Shown: positions 1-11,441, numbered from the stretch's first letter. The stretch: 64,000 bases of DNA from Microglena sp. YARC (GCA_022414725.1 CM039462.1:30749627-30813626), one strand, 5' to 3'. Made by a program: numbers and translations. The notes: generated by a model from the letters alone, not told the origin.

Positions 1-1607
1 CGTTCCTTCCTTCCTTCCTTCTTTCTTCCTTCCTTCCTTCCTTCCTTCCTTCCTTCCTTCCTTCCTTTTCCTTCCTTCCTTCTTCCTCTTCCTTCCTTCC
101 TTCCTTCCTTTCCTTCCTTCCTTTTTCCTTCTTCCTTCCTTCCCTTCGCCCTTCCTTCCTTCCTTCCTTCCTCTTCCTTCCTTCCTTCCTTCCTTCCCTT
201 CTTCCTTCCTTCCTTCCTTCCTTCCTTCCTTCCATTTTCCTTCCTTCCTTCCTTCCTTCCTTCCTTCGCTTCCTTCCTGCTTCCTTCCTTCCCTTCCTTC
301 CTTCATTCCTGTCCTTCCTTCTTCCTTCCTTCCTTCTTCCTTTCCTTCCTTCCTTCCTTCTTCTTCCCTTTCTTCTTCTTCTTCTTCCTTCTTCCTTCCT
401 TCCTTCTTCCTTACCCTTCCTTCTTCCTTCCTTCCTTCTTCCTTCCTTAGAGGCCTGTCTTCCTTCCTTTCCTTCTTCCTTCCTTCCTTCCCCTTCTTCT
501 TCCTTCCTTCATCTTCCTGCGAGACCTCCTTCCATGTCCTTCATCTCCTTCCTTCCTTCCTTCCTCGGCTTCCTTCCACTTCTTCCTTCTTCTTATTCCT
601 TCCTTCCTTCCTTCCTTCCTTCCTTCTTCTTCCTTCCTTCCTGTCCTTCCTTCCTTACTTCCTTCCTTCCTTCCTTCCTTCCTTCCTTCCTTCCTTCCTC
701 TTCCTTCCTTCTTTGCCTTCCTCCTCTTCTTCCTTCCTTTTGTTCTTCTTCTTCCTTCCTTCCTTCCTTCCTTCCGTCCTTTCCTTCCTTCCTTCCTTCC
801 TCCTTCCTTCCTTCCTTCCTTCCTTCCTTCCTTCCTTCCTTCCTTCTTCCTTCCTTCCTTCCTTCCTTCCTTCCTTCTTCCTCCTTCCTGTCACTTCTTC
901 TTCTTCCTTCTTCCTTCTTCTTACCCTTCCTTCTTCCTTCCTTCCTCCCTTCCTTCTCTTGCCTTCCTTTTCCCTTTCTTCCTTCCTTCCTTCCTTCTTC
1001 CCCTTCCTTCCTTCCTTCCTTCCTTCCTTCCTCCTTTCCTTCCTTCTTCCTTTCCTCCAATATCCTTCACTTCTTCCTTCCTTCTTCCTTTCGGCTTCCT
1101 TCTTCCGGGTCTTCCTTCCTTCTTCCCTTCCTTCCTTCCTCCTTCCTTCCTTCCTATCCTTCGTGTTCTTCCTTCCTACCTTCCTTTGGCTTCCCCTTCC
1201 TTCCTTTCCTTCCTCTACTTCCTTTCCTTCCTTCTTCCCTTCCTTCTTCCCTTCCCACCCTTCCTTCCTTCCTTCCTTCCCTTCCTTCCTTCTTCATTCC
1301 TTCCTTCCTTCCTGTCCTTCCTTCCTTCCTTCCTTCCTTCCTTTTCCTTCTTCTTCCTTCCTGTTCCTTCCCCTTCCTTCTTTCCTCCTCCTGGTCCCTT
1401 CCTTCCTTCGCGTTCCTCCCTTCCTTCCTTCCTTCTTCCTTCCTTCCTTCCTTCCTTCCTTCTTCTTCCTTCCCTTCCTTCCTTCCTTCCTTCTTCCTTC
1501 CTTCCTTCCTTCTTCCTTATTCTTCCTTCCTTCCTTCCTTCCGCTTCCTTCCTTCCTTCCTTCCTTCCTTCCTTTCCTTCCTTCCTTCCTTCCTTCCTTC
1601 CTTCCTT
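1..1607. repeat. (CCTT)n polypyrimidine microsatellite
   Basis: About 1.6 kb of almost pure pyrimidine on the + strand, built from CCTT units with scattered CTT, CCCTT and single-base interruptions. Long open frames in it (serine, phenylalanine, leucine and proline on +; lysine, glutamate, glycine and arginine on -) come only from periodicity and are not genes. The tract is interrupted by the copia element at 1608, and CCTT units resume at 8798, so it is the insertion target. Confidence 0.97.
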
Positions 1608-1937
1608 CTTCAGCATGTATAGCGGTGCTCTCACGCGTTTTATGACTTGGTGACTACTTATGTACTCCCTTAGAACTATCGGCTCTCCTGAGCCAGCTTC
1701 CCGTGGGAACTGAGTCATCTTTTGAGATGACTCAGTGGCAGCTTCCTGTCACCTACGTCTCGCTCTCGGTCTGATCTGTACCCTGTTAGGTTCCTGTCTA
1801 CCGCCTCCTTTCACCACAGGTGCCCTTTATGGGTCTCCTGTGTCTGTAACGTTATCCTTGTCTTCGTGTATAGATTGGTGCGTCTGTTCCGCTGCTTTAA
1901 TCTACTGTCCACTCTACCGGAGTGATTTCAGCTGATA
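1608..1937 (+). repeat. 5' LTR of the copia element
   Basis: It matches 8470-8797 almost base for base from CAGCATGTATA to GCTGATA. The 3' copy begins TATCAGC and ends GCTGATA, a 7-bp terminal inverted repeat; in the 5' copy the first bases are blurred into the CCTT tract. The ends are therefore not the canonical TG...CA. Small homopolymer differences separate the copies. Confidence 0.92.
1709..1736. promoter_or_regulatory. Palindrome with two TGAGTCA/TGACTCA cores in the 5' LTR
   Basis: ACTGAGTCATCT and its exact reverse complement are separated by four bases. Each arm holds TGAGTCA, the core bound by GCN4/AP-1-type bZIP proteins in fungi and animals. The same palindrome with a two-base spacer is in the 3' LTR (8574-8599). 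A role as LTR enhancer is inferred from position and known bZIP specificity. Confidence 0.55.
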
Positions 1938-1950
1938 GGTTATGGGCTCC
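1938..1950 (+). other. Primer-binding site matching the initiator tRNA anticodon region
   Basis: GGTTATGGGCTCC starts at the first base after the LTR. GGTTATGGGC is complementary to the GCCCATAACC stretch around the CAU anticodon of eukaryotic initiator tRNA-Met. Drosophila copia is known to prime from such a cleaved half-tRNA, so the same mechanism is inferred here. Confidence 0.7.
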
Positions 1951-4400
1951 TCATCACTACACTGCTTTGATAATGCAACTACCGCGAGGGCCTCCTGCCG
2001 GCTTTGTGAAACTTACCAAACTTAATGGTGTTTCATGGGCTCGTGGGATCCGCAGCCTGTCATTGTGAGCAATGGATGCGACCGAATCCTCCCAACGGGG
2101 GTGAATGTTTCCTCTAGATTGGCTAGACGACTGCGCGCCAGCGGCCTCTGCTTGGCCGGAGAGGAGGGTCCTTCCGCCATCAAGGAAGTAACCCCCCCGA
2201 TCAATCTCCAACTTTTACGGTTCCTTCTCTCAATGTTCGACGCCTGTCCTCTGATGTTGAAGATGTCCTGATGAAGCTGTGTTGTGTACAGACACAGATC
2301 ATCAACACCCGTTGTGCATCAGACCCGCAGCCTCATTGCGTCCCCTTCAATTATGATGAGACTACTCTACTACTACTGATGATGAGGAGGACTTGAAGAG
2401 TGCTACGAGTGCTGACTTCGGTGGCCGTGACCCATCTGCTTGCTGCCACTCGTGTCTTTGAGACTTTCCGCTGTTTCGCCGGTGTATGAGCCTGCTGATC
2501 CAGCAGATGCCTAATCGAGAGCTTTCGCCTGTGGTATCAGCCTCAGCTTCGTCGGCGCCTCCTTTGATGCTGTTCCGTGCCCACCGGCTTACCCGGAGGT
2601 GGCTAAGCCACTTTCTTGAAGGGCTTTGCTTCTTTTTCCTCTGCATCTGCCCCCCATGGAGCGTGGCCTCCCTGGCTACCACACTCGCTCTCGCAAGGCT
2701 GCTGTTTCCTCTGCATGCACCTCTGCTGCTGGTGCCTCCCTGGAACCCCTCCGCCTCCGCCGGTGGAGCTGCCTCTGCCCTGGCCCTCCTCCTATGCTAT
2801 ATACGGCGGTCATGCGAATCTTGGGAGCATCTGCTCACTGGTGGATCTCCTCCGACTTTGAACTTGCGGGACTACCGCCTGATCAACCAGGATCGACGGG
2901 ATGGTGAGTCCTTGAACCGTCTCTTGGCAGAGATGTCGAACAACGGGTCGGATGGATATGCAGGCTACTGGCAAATGTTAGTGTGAGCAGCTGCACAAAG
3001 GCATCGCCGAAGTGATGGTTTCTCTGAGCTTGGTACCAGGTGTCGTTCTTTTCTTGGTCAGTCACTTCTGGGATTCTGTATCTTCTCCCCAGATCATCAC
3101 AAACGAGCCGGTGACTTGGTGCCGTTTCCTTTGGTCAGGGGGAGAGCGCACAAGTTCAAAGTGGGACGAGCGTACACGCAAGTGGAGCAGAAGAGAGGCA
3201 GTGATTCACGAGAAGCTTGGTTATCAGTAAGGAGGAGGGTTGTGCGAGGTGTGTCCCTCGGTGCAGGAGGCTGTTTGTCCTGTTAGCCCCAGATTTCGAG
3301 CCCCTGCTTATGAGTGTTGCGAGGTAGCCATTCCTGTGATTAGGAACATAGACGACCAGCTCGCTTTAGCTGACGCTGGTCTTCGCTGCGGAGTATTTCA
3401 TGGACATTCGTAGGTCCTTGGTCCTGTCCTTCTGCGATTGGAGCTGGGTCTAATACCCTCATTCATGGTGAGTCTCGGTTTGTTTGATCCTGCACTGTTG
3501 GGGTTCAGTGCAACTGCCTCTCGAACGAAGTCAGGAGTTAGATCGTGTATTTTAACTATGATGCTCGGGAACATGGGAGGACGATTATGTTGTCAAGGTA
3601 TACGCAGGACTTTGCCACCCCTCGGGATATCCTTTAGGACCGACTTTGGATATCCGGAAGAGCGCAGTCTGATGCCCTTGCCTCTAGAGTCCTCTCATGC
3701 TGCGTATGACGAACTTCATAATGCGCACATGGGCAAGTTCTTCTGACCGTGTCGAGATTTCTCTTCGCCATGGTTCATGCAGTCTGTGCATAAGTCGTCT
3801 AGCACAAAGCATAATACCCCGCAGTGCTGGACATCCTGTCATCTCAGCGCCACGCACCATGGAAAAACCATTGTGAAGTGGGATCCGTTTGATCCGATTT
3901 GAATCGCTGCGGATCCAGTACGGTAGTGATGTTGGCTAACAGACAGCCTGTAGATTCCTGGTCTTGTCTGGAGGCATATCGGTCTCTCGACATTTGAACA
4001 TTGCTCTCCCCAGGTCCGACTCCAGGCATCCTGGTTGGTCCCGGACGCTCCCGCAGGTTCCTGCCAATGCTGCGTTTCAGCGTGGCAGGGGATCTGGTTC
4101 TCAGGGTTCTGGTTCCAACAAGCGACGTCTGGATTGCACTTGGGGCCCATGCCTCAGCAAGACGACCACTCGGAGGATCGCTGTTTCACGAAGCGATCGC
4201 GACGGCTGCGTAAGACCCAAGCCTGGTGCACCGGTACCATCCGGTGCCATGGCCTTGGCCCTTCCAGGTGTGCTTACTCCGCGGCAGCCTGGGCCTCTCC
4301 TTGCAGGCTCAGATTGATGGGTATGCTTTGGAAAAGAAATAGGAGGTACGCTCTGTCCTTTTCTCTTGCACTGCGAAATTTTCAAATGTCTGCAGCCCAA
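1951..4400 (+). pseudogene. gag region of the copia element (unresolved)
   Basis: By position between the primer-binding site and the protease motif this stretch should encode the Gag/nucleocapsid part. Only short open segments are left (for example 2035-2271 and 2486-2986), in different frames, and I see no convincing CCHC zinc knuckle. The assignment rests on element architecture, not on sequence similarity that I can recognise. Confidence 0.5.
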
Positions 4401-4414
4401 GCCTGTCTGAGGGT

Positions 4415-4500
4415 GTCCTGGCATGTTGATATCTGGAGCTGGGATGTCAATCACAGGTGATATGTCTTTGTTTCACTGTGTTTTCATGCTTCTGAGACAT
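4415..4500 (+). pseudogene. copia aspartic protease active-site region
   Basis: Around 4428-4475 the bases give D-S-G-A-G followed by M-S-I-T-G-D, in the place of the copia family's DSGAS-H-M-T signature. The aspartate and SGAG are in different frames, so a two-base frameshift sits inside the active site as sequenced. The protease would normally release Gag, integrase and RT/RNase H from the polyprotein. Confidence 0.55.
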
Positions 4501-4899
4501 GCCAGCTCAGTTTAATTTGGTGATGGTGTGGTTCAAACGGTCTGTGGGTCAGGGTTCCATTGTGTTATGTAGTGATTGGTTACCACACACCAATACTTTT
4601 AACCAATGTTCTCTACATCCCACACTGAAGGATGTCCGGTGACCTCATGTCAGTAAAATGCTGTTGCCCATCAGGCTCACAACTGCAAGATTTCTTTGAT
4701 AGTCTTAGTTTGTACTGCCACACAGGGCTCTGTTCTGTTCTGTGGTCTTTCCCTGCCTCCAGTGATGGTGTGTACAACAAGTTTGCATGTAGGCCTTGGT
4801 CGTAACCCCTCGGTGGCCGTTTGTATGGTGCTGAAAAATTATCCAGCTTTTTGCTCTTGATGTTGATGAGGATGGGTGGAATTGTGATCCCTACCACTC

Positions 4900-5520
4900 C
4901 TGAATGGTTGTGGCTAGGCGGCTGAGTCACCCTGGCTATGATGCATGCACAACCTTGTAAGGCAGGGTTTGGTTCAGAACTTACCCCTCACTCTCCAACA
5001 GGTGCAAAGACTGTCTAAGATCCATGTGATGCTTGTCAGAAGGCAAAGGGAAAACGTATCCCTTTTCCTAAAGAAAGCAAAACTAGGATCCGTGCCCCAT
5101 TACAACGCCTTTCACTTGAGACATCATGGGCCATTTAATATTAGGGGCTTGCGTGGGGAGTTTTATGTTCTGTGTCTCACTGACCAATACTCTGGCTATG
5201 CTGAGGTCTTGTGTCTTGAGAACCAGGATGAAGCTCCCTTAGCAGTTCAAACTACCATCCTCAGATGGATGACTCAGCTGCATGGATTTGTTTTCAAGTG
5301 TCTTAGCAGGTCTGACAGGGCTAAGGAATTTATAGTGAAGTGGTTCGAGGATTGGTTAGAATCCGGTTGGTGCTGTGCATGAATTGTCCATGGCTTACAC
5401 TGCTCAGCAGAATGCGACTGTGGAACGGTACAATGGGGTCCTTCAGAACGTAGCTTTGGGAGCATTCTCACTTGGAGTCTAAGCTCACTAAGTCTTCTGG
5501 CCTATGGCCTTCCTCGCCGC
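4900..5520 (+). pseudogene. copia GAG-pre-integrase and integrase (frameshifted)
   Basis: 4918-5060 translates piecewise to RLSHPGYDAM, LVRQGLVQNLP and a CxxC segment, the HHCC zinc-binding part of copia integrases. The catalytic core follows with LTDQYSGYAE (first aspartate), RSDRAKEF (second aspartate) and, after a frameshift near 5382, QNATVERYNG (catalytic glutamate). All three DDE residues are therefore visible. Integrase joins the double-stranded cDNA to the target. The C-terminal region up to about 6540 is not recognisable and contains stops. Confidence 0.85.
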
Positions 5521-6540
5521 GTGTTACCTACGCAACCGCTTGCCTAATCACCGGTGACAAGACTCCTTATGAGTTGTTCTTTGGGGTTTCTACCTGATGT
5601 AATCGTTATTGCGCGTGTTCGGGTGCCCATGATGTTACCTTAGTGAATGGAAGAAAGCGCAATGAGAGCTTACGAAAGGGCGTTATCTGGTAGAACTGGT
5701 TGGGTTATTCTCTGGTGAGTAAGGGTTATTTTGGTTTGGTTCCGAAGTTGCGCCAGGTGGTAGAGAGTCGTGATGTGCCTCTTCTATGAACAGTTTAGCT
5801 ATAACTGTATCCCTGGGCTTTTTCCCTATGATGATCTCAAGTATTTTTCTCGCTACCCTGCGCTAATCATCGGTAAAGGGCTTGATACTACTTGACCAAT
5901 GTCCTGGGCCCTTTACCACCCCGATTGTTGGACCGCTTTACTGGTCATGGGATGACGATGCGTCCCAGCCCAGGATAATGATGGTGCTGTATCGCGTGCG
6001 CGGCATTGGGCAGGGGGAGTCTGATGTTCCTTCAAGCTCTAATTTATTCGAATCTCAGGGGGTCGCCGGGCCTTCCTCTGCGCCACGTTTCGTCGTGAAG
6101 TCGTAGGATTAGGACAGCCTCGGGTCATAGTGGAACCTAGTACAGGTCCACTGCCCACTAGTCGCCACACCCCCCGTCCACCTATTCGGATAGCTCGCGG
6201 GAGTTGTTGATCACTTCACCCCCTGCTATACCTGGTGGTTTATACCGGACCAGGCATTGCGACGATGTGGCCGTCACAGATGATGTGAGTGATGACCTCG
6301 AACACTGGTCCGGGTCAGACTACTGCGTATGGCTGGGGTGTATTCCAGTTGTACCCAGGCTTCGACGATTTAGAGGCAAGGAGGCCGGCCTTGTTTCAAC
6401 CCACGCATGAGTTGCTGCGCTGGGGCTTTATTACCGGTTACTGCTGATACTGCTGATATCCCCGCTGCCCATGTACAAGTACACTGCTTGTACGTGGGGG
6501 CTTTTATTTTCTACCTCTACTGAAACTCTCTTATAAAGCT

Positions 6541-7270
6541 GCAATGTTACCTACCAACCCAGACAGAGATCTCTGGCTGCAGGCTATGAAGGATGAGATG
6601 GCCTCCCTCCATGCTCATGGCACTTGGTCCTCACTCCACAGCCTCCTAGGCAGAGGATTCTATCTGGCAGATGGTTATTTGTCAAGAAACATGGGGGCTG
6701 ATGGTTCTTTGCGTTTTAAAGCTCGTTTGTAGTTCGTGGTTTTCTGCAACGTCCTGAGCTGGACTACCATGATGTATATGCCCCCGTCTCCTCTAAAGCA
6801 GGTCTTCGTGTGCTCCTTGCTGCCATCACTCATAGAAAAATGTTTGTGAGGCAGCTGGACATCAAGACTGCATTCTTGAATGCCAAGCTGGAACCTGGTC
6901 TGGACTTGTTCTGCTACCAGCCTGAGGGCTTTTCATGAACTTGGTCCTGACAATGTTCCCTTGTGTGCAAGCTAATTAAATCTCTTTATGGTTTGAAGCA
7001 GGCACCCAGGGCTTGGAGCAAAGATGTAAAGCAGGTTTTGGTTGCCACGTTTTACCATGTGCAAAGCTGAACCTGCTCTGTATTTCAGGAGGGATTCTAC
7101 TGGTGGGTGGAGCTATGTTCCTGACCTATGTGGATGACTTTATCTGTGCTTTTAGTGAGCTGCATAGGTATGCCTTGCTGATCAAGGCTATGGAAGCAGC
7201 TGGGTGGGAAGTCAAGGAAATGGGTGTACCTGTCCAGTTCCTTTCATTTGGACATGACTTGTACACTTGA
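6541..7270 (+). pseudogene. copia reverse transcriptase (frameshifted)
   Basis: Segments in order are WLQAMKDEMASL, GSLRFKARL, DYHDVYAPVSS, VRQLDIKTAFLNA (first catalytic aspartate), LIKSLYGLKQAPRAW and LTYVDDFI (the YVDD box). All are standard copia RT blocks in the expected order. At least four frame changes separate them, near 6732, 6935, 7040 and 7110, so no full-length enzyme is encoded as written. Confidence 0.9.
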
Positions 7271-7457
7271 TTCTGACGGCAGGTGTGTTAAGATTCGACC
7301 TCTCCCAGCACTCCTACATTGTTGAGCTGGTGGAGCAGTTTGGTCTCACTGCTGCTACCAAGCCCAGTTTTCAGTTCCCATGTCCAAGTGCATTGTCACT
7401 GATCCTCCTGGAGAAACCTCTGGCCTCTAATAGCCAGTACCTCTCTCTTGTGGGGCT

Positions 7458-8097
7458 TTGCTGTACCTGGCTACCTGCACAAGGCCTGATATTTCTTTTG
7501 CTGTTAGCTACCTGTCCAGGTTTTCTGCTCAACCCACTGCCCCCCCTGTGGCTGCAGCCAAGCGCTTGCTTTTGTATTTGAGAGAACATTCCCATCTGGG
7601 CCTCACTTACACTCACAGCCCTGGTTTCTCTTTTACTGTCTTTAGTGACTCATCCTTTGCTGATGATGGGTCTGACAGGAGATCTCAGACTGGCTATGCT
7701 GTGCTTGCTGGAGGCTGCCTTGTGAACTGGATGAGCAAAAGGCAACCCACTGTTGCTGTTAGCTCCAGTGAGGCTGAGTATCAGGCCCTGTCTCAGACTG
7801 CCAGGGAGGTGCAATGGTTGAAAAAGTTGAGAATTGATCTAGGGCTGCCTTGTGACCTGGTCACCATTCAAGGTGACAACCTTGGGGTCCTTGAGCTGGG
7901 CCAATGACTGTCAGCTGCTCCCTCGCAACAAGCACATTGATGTCATCCATCACTATATCCAGGAGCTGGTGGAGGATGGCCAGGTGGATGTTGCCTATGT
8001 TAACACTAAGACAACTGTGCGACCCCTTCACCAAGCCCCTTGATCCTATGGTGTTCTGGCGTTTCATTCGCATGTTTGGAATGACTGCTTCTCCTTA
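7458..8097 (+). pseudogene. copia RNase H and C-terminus
   Basis: 7458-7907 is open and contains TRPDISFAVSYLSRF, VFSDSSFADD, DRRSQTGYAV, AVSSSEAEYQALS and IQGDNLGVLEL, which hold the acidic active-site residues of the RNase H domain. After a frameshift near 7907 come KHIDVIHHYIQELV and then PFTKPLDPMVFWRFIRMFGM, the usual TKPL end of copia Pol. The polyprotein stop is at 8095-8097. Confidence 0.9.
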
Positions 8098-8469
8098 AAC
8101 CAATTTTTTGGTTACATGTATTCTAGAATTTTGGTTACATGTATTCTGGAATTTTGGTTACATTTAGAGTTTCTTTAAGTTATCATTGATTGGCATTAGG
8201 TTCCTATTCCCGGATCGGGTTTTCTATACCGTTGTTACCCGACTTTGATATTTAGTTGTCCTCTTATATCCACTTGGCAAATTTTGGTTCTTTGCCTTGC
8301 TTCATACCTTCCCTACACCCTTCGGGTTTCATTTGAAGTTTCTCTCGATTTTTATTTTTCGGAGTTCTTTTGATTTTTTTTTTTTTTTTAATTTGTTACA
8401 TATAGTTCTATGTCACCAGTGCCATAGGTGGAGTAGTACTATTGTATGTCACCTGTGTCATAGGTGGAG
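8098..8469 (+). other. copia 3' untranslated region with purine-rich tract
   Basis: Non-coding sequence between the Pol stop and the 3' LTR. It has a repeated TTTTGGTTACATGTATTCT motif at 8105-8165 and a T-run. AGGTGGAG lies directly before the LTR (8462-8469) and a second AGGTGGAG lies about 37 bp upstream; the first is the likely plus-strand primer (polypurine tract). Confidence 0.55.
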
Positions 8470-8797
8470 TATCAGCATGTATATAGCGGTGCTCTCACGC
8501 GTTTTTATGACTTGGTGACTACTTATGTACTCCCTTAGAAACTATCGGCTCTCCTGAGCCAGCTTCCCGTGGGACTGAGTCATCTTGAGATGACTCAGTG
8601 GCAGCTTCCTGTCACCTACGTCTCCGGTCTGATCTGTACCCTGTTAGGTTCCTGTCTACCGCCTCCTTTCACCACAGGTGCCCCTTTATGGGTCTCTTGT
8701 GTCTGTAACGTTATCCTTGTCTCCGTGTATAGATTGGTGCGTCTGTTCCGCTGCTTTAATCTACTGTCCACTCTACCGGAGTGATTTCAAGCTGATA
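8470..8797 (+). repeat. 3' LTR of the copia element
   Basis: Near-identical to 1608-1937, bounded by TATCAGC and GCTGATA. It contains the bZIP-like palindrome at 8574-8599. CTTCCTTCCTC follows at once, which is the interrupted CCTT target. Confidence 0.93.
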
Positions 8798-10870
8798 CTT
8801 CCTTCCTCGTTACGCCCAATCCGCCGAAAGGCATCAACGCCCTGGGCACACCAGACGCTACTGCACCAACGGAGGTTGACTTCCCTGGATCGGCATGTAG
8901 CTGCGCATCACTTGCTCCCCCGACGATGGAGGCGGACTTCCCTAGATCTCGGTTTTGCCCCAAATCGGGAAGATCAGCAGACGTCTCCATGCTACAAATA
9001 ATAGGTGCAGCGAAACAAAGACATTCTTGGTGTGGAAGCAATAGAAGTCTCACAACGGAGAGATTGTACGTGCTGTTGTATTTTTGTGTCACGCTGCATA
9101 CGTGGATTTCGGGGGAATTGCTGATGTGTCACCCGGAAAGCCGCGAAGACTTCCAGATGGGGGTCGACCCCCATCTGGAAGTCTTCGCGGCAATACCTGT
9201 TTTTCGCTCGTTTCTGCCTTGAAACCGTCGCTTTTTTCAAATAATACGAAATATTTAAATATATCCCGGGATGACAAATCGCCGACCTGTCGCCTACCTG
9301 GATCGCCGGAAAGACCCCCGAGGAGACCCCGACAACCCCTGTGGAAACAAAAAATGCTGACCTGGCCCCCCTTAGGGTTAACTTGGGAGTTCGCGGCAAG
9401 GGAAAAGTCTCTGTGGAAACACGCCCCAAGCCACTCACAGTTGTTTTGTGCCCACCCGGCCGGCCAGTTCTGAAGTCGCCATGGAGGGCGCTGCACCCTT
9501 GTTTCCAACAAAGCAAAAACTTGAATGCGTCCACTGAAAAGTTAGGAAGCGCATGGACGCCAGTGGGCAAGTTCGAAGGTGCCCCAGGTCGTCCCGGGTC
9601 CAGTGGGTGTTGGCTTGACACGTGTCAGATCACGCTGCTGGCTGCCGCGAACCTCACACTACAGGCGCCCTGAGAAATCCCCATGCGAACGTTTGTACCT
9701 CCATAGTTTGCAACACGAATGTCGGCAGTGCTCCATTCCAAGCTCAGCAAGTGCGTGAGATGGATATATAATCACTTCCCATAGAATTGATCATTGTGCA
9801 AGTTAGAAAGGCTGGAAACATGAGCATTTCGTGAATTACAAGTAGAAGTACCATAGTTGGCGTGGCTACATTACCCACCCGGGACACCCCACGCACCAGT
9901 GCCCTAGGAGAATGATCCGTTCATTGTGATGCTTCCATGTTTCGCCTCGATTTTTTGACGACAATTCCATTCCCAAACCTATGTATGCGCACATGATTGG
10001 ATGGTACGAATTTGAAATGATGACAAATGTTACCCAATAATTGTCGCTTTTGGCCCAAAAAGCACAAACCTTAGCTCCTTTTCTTGAATTGCGATGCTCA
10101 TAAGTGGTCTCGTCAGAAAATCTCCGGTATCAATAAGTCTTATAATTGGGATATCTTATTTAATGCTTTGTTTTTTTGTGATTTGAAGTGAAACCTGAAA
10201 AGTAGGTTGTGACACACGGACAAACACACACACACACACACACAAACAAACAGTTTTGACAGGCTAATCCCTAAATCAAAAATTTTGTAATTTTTTTCAT
10301 TCGGGTATTTTGTAATTTTTTTCATTCGGGTAAAATCTGGAGATTTTTTTCATTCGGGTACAATGAAACACGGACGATTACATGTTACACCAACTCAAAG
10401 TAAATAAAAGAGAGGCATAAAGAGAGAAAGGTGGAGGAGGTGCTGAGTGAGTCCTATAAATAGTGCTAGGAAAAGGCTAGGAGGAGAAGAAGGGCTGCTG
10501 GTAAAACAATTTAGAGGGAGAAAAGGGGCCTCCGCCAAAAATGGATCGATTTCATTCACGAAGGTGGAGTAGCTAGGAAACTGTGCGCCCGGCGACAGTC
10601 CATCTCCCTAGAGACTTTCAAGGCGTGGGATAATTGCCTGGTCGGTTCTCTAATGCTGTTACGCCTATTAAATCAAGCCCAATAAAATTGACCTATTAAA
10701 GTCATTGGAATCCGGACATTTTCTTGTTTCTTCTCTGTCTATTGGAGGGGTGATGGGCCCCACTGGTTCCCGTGGGGGTCTTTTTCCTGTCTCTTTTCTG
10801 TCCATTTGAGGGTAGGGGGGGGCCTTGTTGTGACTCCCAGCCACCCATCCCTAAGTCTGTTTGGAGGCTG
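8798..10870. other. Non-coding stretch with simple repeats
   Basis: I recognise no gene. It contains a 52-bp palindrome (listed separately), a short (CA)n tract at 10226-10244 and three tandem copies of a T-rich unit ending CATTCGGGTA at 10275-10360. The open frames at 9089-9673 overlap on both strands, gain part of their length from the palindrome and carry no domain I recognise. Confidence 0.6.
9140..9191. repeat. 52-bp perfect palindrome without spacer
   Basis: GCCGCGAAGACTTCCAGATG is followed by GGGGTCGACCCC and then the exact reverse complement of the first arm. The centre is GTCGAC. The next outward pair (9139/9192) is mismatched, so the symmetry ends sharply. Confidence 0.95.
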
Positions 10871-10873
10871 CAT

Positions 10874-11165
10874 ATGGGCAACGGGGAGCAAACTGATACC
10901 ACCTCTACCGTGCGTATTATGGATCTAGAAACCAGGCTCCTCCACTCCTGAAGGAAGAGTTCGAAGTGACGGATGACACACAACTACATAAGAAAAATTG
11001 CTTGGAGGCAATGGGGGAGCAACCCGTGACAACGTAATTTTTGTAGGATTGGCAACGCCATTCGAGCTGTCGTTGTCGCTGGTTTGTCTTGAGACCCACC
11101 TCCTGGGGTGAATTCCTTTCACAACCAGGAGTAACACAAAAATGACCTGTCATCCCTAAAAACCC
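10874..11165. repeat. Dispersed repeat copy (partner at 41140-41460)
   Basis: Segments such as GAATGGCGTTGCCA and the reverse complement of CACCCCAGGAGGTGGGTCTC recur in inverted orientation at 41160-41245. AACCAGGCTCCTCCACTC with a nearby GAGTTCGAA recurs at 11638-11675 and, inverted, at 41405-41440. No coding potential is visible; the family type is unknown. Confidence 0.6.
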
Positions 11166-11179
11166 GGAGGAGGATGCCC

Positions 11180-11256
11180 CCCACACACACCCCACACACA
11201 CCCCACCCCACCCCACCCCACCCCACCCCACCCCACCCCACCCCACCCCACCCCTT
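11180..11256. repeat. (CCCCA)n pentanucleotide tract
   Basis: CACACCCCA units pass into a run of CCCCA. A complementary GGGGT run lies at 13183-13212. It is interstitial and short, so it is not evidence of a telomere. Confidence 0.9.
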
Positions 11257-11441
11257 AAATATGAATAAGAGGCAAGGCATCCTCAGAATTCCTAAACAGG
11301 GATTGTGTGATAGTAAAAATGCTCACCCATTCACCCACCCACCCATCCACATTAACCATCCATTCACCCACCCACCCATACCCATCCGTACCACACATAC
11401 TCACCCATTAACCCCCCCACACACACAAAAAACCCGTGGAG

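Larger units (their letters stand above)
1608..8797 (+). mobile_element. Ty1/copia-type LTR retrotransposon, complete but frame-damaged
   Basis: Direct repeats of about 330 bp (1608-1937 and 8470-8797) flank a 6.5-kb interior. The domains appear in copia order: gag region, protease DSGAG motif near 4430, GAG-pre-integrase and integrase 4900-5520, reverse transcriptase 6541-7270, RNase H 7458-8097. Integrase before RT is diagnostic of Ty1/copia rather than gypsy. A primer-binding site follows the 5' LTR directly. The LTRs differ by only two substitutions and a few short indels that I could find by eye, so insertion looks recent, yet the polyprotein is broken in many frames. Either decay or uncorrected sequencing indels could explain this. 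CCTT sequence on both sides marks the target but hides any target-site duplication. Confidence 0.95.

Noticed and set aside
534..1718. Several 150-360-codon frames on both strands in the CCTT tract
   Set aside because: Pure consequence of polypyrimidine sequence.
9089..9673. Overlapping open frames on both strands near the palindrome
   Set aside because: No recognisable domain, no splice pattern, and part of the openness comes from the palindrome itself.
11180..11256. CCCCA repeats as an interstitial telomere
   Set aside because: Short, not matching a common telomere repeat of algae or plants (TTTAGGG, TTAGGG, TTTTAGGG), and paralleled by other simple repeats nearby.
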